64,000 nucleotides of DNA, from NCBI RefSeq assembly GCF_011800755.1, contig NZ_JAATJW010000008.1, positions 1-64,000 on the forward strand. The letters are read 5' to 3'. A program made the translations under genes and the position numbers. This document shows, one piece after another, positions 61,232-64,000 of the stretch; position 1 is the first letter of the stretch, and the number at the start of each line of letters is the position of its first letter. Below the pieces are notes generated by a model that was not told where the DNA came from, searched no databases, and was given only the letters and a program-made list of their open reading frames with translations. Source of the stretch: Listeria valentina. Its GTDB lineage: Bacteria; Bacillota; Bacilli; Lactobacillales; Listeriaceae.

Positions 61232-62545
61232 ATGTATCCGGGGATTTTGTATTTAGATGAGGAACTTAATGCGCATCCGGACGGGCTGCAAAGTAGGCAA
61301 GCGATTACTGGGAATGAAAAGCAGCCATTTTGCTTTCGCTGTGGAAATAACACCCCCAGTTTATTTGGAAAAACATTTCGGGGTGATCTTTATTGTCGAA
61401 ATTGTCTTATGATGAAGCGAGTGGAAAAATCGGCGTGCCTGCATTATTTAGAGGCGAAGGAAAGTGAGCGGATTTTCTTAAGTGAAGCACTCAAATGGGA
61501 CGGTGAGCTTTCACGAGCGCAGAAGAAGGGATCGGATGCGGTTGTTTCAGCAGTTGAACGGTTAGAACCTTTGCTTTTATGGGCGGTAGCGGGTTCTGGG
61601 AAGACGGAGATGACATTTCGTGGTCTTGAAGTGGCTTTTGAGCGAGGGTTGCGTGTCTGCTTTGCTTCGCCTCGTGTGGATGTTTGTATTGAATTGTTGC
61701 CACGGTTTCGAGAGGTTTTCCCAGATGTGCCACTCGTTTGTTTGTATGGAGATTCGGAGGATAAGTTTCGAGGTGAGCGTTTTGTGATTGCAACTACTCA
61801 CCAATTGATCAGGTTTTATCGTTATTTTGATGTGCTTTTTATTGATGAAGTGGATGCTTTTCCTTATGCGAAAGATCCTTTTTTGGAATATGCGGTTCGT
61901 AAAGCAAGAACAGAAAAGGGAACGGAGATTTATATTACTGCAACACCTGAAAAAGCTTGGCAGGATGAGTGTGAGAAAGGAACAAGGCAACATGTGAAAA
62001 TTCCGGCGCGTTATCATGGCTATAAGTTGCCAGTGCCAGAGCTTATTTGGATTGGGGATTGGGCCAAGTTACTTAAGAAAAAACAAATTTGTAGGAAAGT
62101 CCTCGATTGGATTCGGAAACACCAGCAAAATGATAAGCCAGTCTTGCTGTTTTTTCCAAAAATTGAAGTTATGTATGAAGTGAAGGTGGCGCTTGAAAAA
62201 GCTGGTTATCTGAACATCGAAACGGTCCATTCGGCTGATAAATTGCGAAAAGAAAAAGTGGAGCGTTTCCGCAAGCGTGAAACTGCGATTTTACTTTCTA
62301 CGACGATTTTAGAACGCGGGGTAACATTTGCGGATGTTCAAGTGGCTGTTTTCGGAAGTGAGGGAGCCATTTTCACGGAAGCAGCGCTCGTGCAAATCGC
62401 TGGACGCGCTGGAAGGAAAGCTAGCTACCCAACTGGTGAGGTTTTCTTTTTTCATCACGGGTGCACGCGAGAAATGAGACGTGCGATCAAGCACATCAAA
62501 ATGATGAATGCGCTGGGCGTGAAAGAAGGGTTGCTTAGTGAGTAA
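61232..62545 (+). CDS. comFA: Competence DNA-uptake ATPase/helicase
   Basis: A 437-residue DEAD-type translocase thought to pull transforming DNA through the ComEC channel. An N-terminal zinc finger is formed by Cys34, Cys37, Cys55 and Cys58. Walker A is AVAGSGKT at 118-125, Walker B FIDEVDAFPY, and the C-terminal motif VI reads AGRAGRKASYPTGEV. All motor motifs are intact. GAGGTGA before the ATG. It overlaps comFC by 8 bases. Confidence 0.94.
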   Translation: MYPGILYLDEELNAHPDGLQSRQAITGNEKQPFCFRCGNNTPSLFGKTFRGDLYCRNCLMMKRVEKSACLHYLEAKESERIFLSEALKWDGELSRAQKKGSDAVVSAVERLEPLLLWAVAGSGKTEMTFRGLEVAFERGLRVCFASPRVDVCIELLPRFREVFPDVPLVCLYGDSEDKFRGERFVIATTHQLIRFYRYFDVLFIDEVDAFPYAKDPFLEYAVRKARTEKGTEIYITATPEKAWQDECEKGTRQHVKIPARYHGYKLPVPELIWIGDWAKLLKKKQICRKVLDWIRKHQQNDKPVLLFFPKIEVMYEVKVALEKAGYLNIETVHSADKLRKEKVERFRKRETAILLSTTILERGVTFADVQVAVFGSEGAIFTEAALVQIAGRAGRKASYPTGEVFFFHHGCTREMRRAIKHIKMMNALGVKEGLLSE

Positions 62546-63014
62546 CTGCTTATTATGTGGGAATCAAGTTCGAGATTCACTGCGGTTTGCCAATCTTTTC
62601 AGCGTGACAACAGAGTCGTGGCTGTGTACGTCTTGCAGAGCAGGATTTTTGAGTGCGGAAAACAAGCAAGCTGGGAATATGAAAGCGATTTTCAAATGGA
62701 ATGAGCATGCGGAACATTTTGTCGAGCGCTATCTTAACATGCAAGATGACGAACTTTCAAAGTGCTTTTGTGTAGAAGTTAGCAAGAAAGTACGCCCGAA
62801 ACTAGCTTACTTGTCTTTGAGTGAAGCTAGCCAACAGATTTTAGTGGCTGCGGCAATCCCGTGTGTGATACTTTCTGAGCAAAGTCAGCAAACGGAAATA
62901 GGTGTGTTTTTGATGTGCTCGGCTGAAAAAGTCCAGCTTGCTAAATTGAGTGGCGTACATGGTGAAATAGTTCATGTTTTGGTGCTTTTTGAAGAAGAGT
63001 TAAGTTGTGAATGA
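62538..63014 (+). CDS. comFC: Short ComFC-like protein lacking a phosphoribosyltransferase motif
   Basis: A 158-residue protein starting with GTG inside comFA. The N-terminus keeps a zinc-finger-like pair, Cys4-x2-Cys7 and Cys30-x2-Cys33, as in ComFC. The usual ComFC has well over 200 residues with a PRTase domain and a DD-x-x-TTG-type loop; no such loop or IPVP-type stretch is visible. The frame is open throughout and there is no room for the missing part before hpf. It is either a shortened Listeria form or a decayed gene. Name based on position and zinc finger. Confidence 0.6.
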   Translation: MSNCLLCGNQVRDSLRFANLFSVTTESWLCTSCRAGFLSAENKQAGNMKAIFKWNEHAEHFVERYLNMQDDELSKCFCVEVSKKVRPKLAYLSLSEASQQILVAAAIPCVILSEQSQQTEIGVFLMCSAEKVQLAKLSGVHGEIVHVLVLFEEELSCE

Positions 63015-63107
63015 AATAGGTTTGTTTCTTGAGTATTGTGGAAAAAGAAGGGAAAGAATTAAAAAACAAAATTGTGAGGAAATCTACCCGAAATGCCATG
63101 CAAATGT

Positions 63108-63136
63108 TTGCAAAAAAGGGTGTATTCCCTTAGACT
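63108..63136 (+). promoter_or_regulatory. SigA-type promoter of hpf
   Basis: TTGCAA at 63108-63113 and TAGACT at 63131-63136 are 17 bp apart. A SigB-type GTTT/GGGWAW pair at proper spacing was looked for and not found. Confidence 0.6.
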
Positions 63137-63198
63137 AGAGATAAGGAGAGAGACTCCTTATTTAAAAGATTTTGTTCTATCCCAAAGGAGGAATTACA

Positions 63199-63753
63199 AT
63201 GCTTAAGTACAACATTCGTGGTGAAAACATTGAAGTAACCGATGCAATTCGAAGTTATGTCGAGAAAAAGATTGATAAATTAGAAAGATATTTTACTGAA
63301 ACGCCAGATGCTAATGTGCATGTTAATCTTAAAGTGTATTCGGATAAAAATGCGAAAGTTGAAGTTACAATTCCTCTTCCGAATTTGGTGCTTCGTGCTG
63401 AAGAAACAAGCGGAGATCTATACGCAAGTATTGATTTGATTGCTGATAAGTTAGAACGGCAAATTCGTAAACACAAAACAAAAGTAAACCGGAAGTTCCG
63501 TGATAAAGGCGCTGTTCAGGATTTCTTCGCTTCAGCTGATACAAGTATAGAGTCAGGAGAAGAGTCAGATAACGATCTTGAAATCGTCCGGACAAAACAG
63601 TTCGATCTTAAACCGATGGACAGTGAAGAAGCAGTTCTACAAATGAATATGCTTGGTCATGATTTTTATGTCTACACAGACGCGGAATCGGACGAAACAA
63701 ACATTGTTTATCGTCGTAAAGATGGGAAATATGGTTTAATCGAAACAAATTAA
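63199..63753 (+). CDS. hpf: Long-form ribosome hibernation promoting factor
   Basis: A 184-residue protein. The N-terminal S30AE domain (about 1-100) binds the decoding site and anticodon region; the C-terminal domain (about 125-184, ending [20 protein letters not shown]-like) dimerises two ribosomes into 100S particles in stationary phase. The ATG at 63199 has a strong AAAGGAGG 7 bases upstream; the longer frame starts before it and is not used. It corresponds to L. monocytogenes lmo2511. Confidence 0.95.
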   Translation: MLKYNIRGENIEVTDAIRSYVEKKIDKLERYFTETPDANVHVNLKVYSDKNAKVEVTIPLPNLVLRAEETSGDLYASIDLIADKLERQIRKHKTKVNRKFRDKGAVQDFFASADTSIESGEESDNDLEIVRTKQFDLKPMDSEEAVLQMNMLGHDFYVYTDAESDETNIVYRRKDGKYGLIETN

Positions 63754-63763
63754 GTGAATGGAC

Positions 63764-63798
63764 AAAGCGCCTTGCCACATCGAGCAAGGCGCTTTTTT
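63764..63798 (+). terminator. Intrinsic terminator of hpf
   Basis: AAAGCGCCTTGC pairs perfectly with GCAAGGCGCTTT around an 8-base loop, followed by T's. Confidence 0.93.
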
Positions 63799-63872
63799 TG
63801 TAAGATTTTACATGAAATACGAGAATTCACACAAAATACATATTTTAATATTAAAGTTGTTTTTACTGTTGT

Positions 63873-63889
63873 GCCAGTAGGTTACTGGC
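63873..63889. repeat. Short inverted repeat near the right edge
   Basis: GCCAGTA and TACTGGC flank a 3-base loop. It lies between hpf and the partial minus-strand frame and has no T-tract. It could be a core-site-like inverted repeat for a recombinase or the 3' hairpin of the partial gene. Confidence 0.35.
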
Positions 63890-63920
63890 GTTGTTGTAAA
63901 TTTCTCCCCTAATTTTATCC

Positions 63921-64000
63921 CTAAAATCTCTCAGAAATCAACGCACTATATTTTTCTGCTGCTATACTCTGCATTTTTTCATCTGAATGCATATAGTGAT
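63921..64000 (-). CDS. C-terminal end of a possible tyrosine recombinase (partial)
   Basis: The minus strand is open from the window edge to a TAG at 63921-63923, giving about 25 residues that begin His-Tyr-Met-His-Ser-Asp-Glu-Lys-Met and end Ser-Glu-Arg-Phe. The Tyr-x-His-x2-Asp-Glu-Lys-Met pattern followed by an Ala-rich helix is like the end of phage or ICE integrases, where the Tyr would be the nucleophile. In L. monocytogenes secA follows hpf here. Too short for a firm call. Confidence 0.33.
   Translation of the reverse strand, partial: HYMHSDEKMQSIAAEKYSALISERF

Noticed and set aside
63100-63125. SigB promoter for hpf (GTTT ... GGGTGT)
   Set aside because: Spacing is only 8 bases instead of 13-15; a SigA-type TTGCAA-17-TAGACT fits better.

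Overview
The window looks like chromosomal core DNA from a low-GC Gram-positive bacterium of the genus Listeria or a very close relative. The evidence is gene order. Read left to right, the genes match the Listeria monocytogenes EGD-e order from about lmo2573 down to lmo2511: reductase, DHFR-like, nicotinamidase, peptide-binding lipoprotein, lipL, ywfO, argS, rpoE, pyrG, ami, dgk, fbaA, lafAB, murZ, rho, rpmE2, hom-thrCB, tdk, prfA, prmC, ywlC, ywlE, glyA, upp, mnaA, atpIBEFHAGDC, murA, mbl, fabZ, ssbB, tagA, menC-like, tagO, lytR, yigZ, degU, degV, comFA, comFC, hpf. The GW-module autolysin Ami, the lafAB glycolipid locus and an orphan degU without degS also point to Listeria. No database was searched. 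The species is not resolved, and the missing gtcA between rho and rpmE2 argues against a plain L. monocytogenes.

Layout. Positions 1-13,000 are accessory-leaning: a lipase-like lipoprotein, a HAD phosphatase, a reductase/DHFR-like/nicotinamidase/SdpI-like run, an orphan oligopeptide-binding lipoprotein with a possible CcpA site, a two-gene membrane glycosyltransferase unit, a YxeA-like pair, lipL and an HD hydrolase. From 13,000 to 19,000 come a site-2-type protease, ywiB-argS, rpoE, and pyrG with a classic poly-G attenuator. From 19,000 to 28,000 are ami, a diacylglycerol kinase, fbaA and the lipoteichoic-acid glycolipid operon. From 27,700 to 41,800 are murZ, rho, rpmE2, the threonine operon, translation-factor genes, a DnaA-box cluster, ywlC-ywlE, glyA, upp and mnaA. 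A 778-bp intergenic region holding a candidate small RNA precedes the complete F1Fo ATP synthase operon (42,575-49,488). From 49,600 to 56,700 are cell-envelope genes plus competence ssbB behind three ComK-type AT boxes. From 56,700 to 63,800 are LytR-CpsA-Psr, a GNAT-yigZ pair on the minus strand, degU-degV, comFA-comFC and hpf. The right edge carries the last codons of what may be a tyrosine recombinase, which would mark the border of an integrated element.

How the genes work together. Much of the window serves the cell envelope. MnaA, TagA and TagO make the wall teichoic acid linkage unit and LytR-CpsA-Psr attaches it. LafA/LafB make the lipoteichoic acid anchor and the kinase recycles diacylglycerol. 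MurA and MurZ start peptidoglycan synthesis, Mbl organises it, and Ami cuts it while anchored to teichoic acid by GW modules. A competence module (ssbB, comFA, comFC) is spread over several operons linked by likely ComK control. Many real start codons are TTG or GTG, so several starts were reassigned from ribosome-binding-site spacing.
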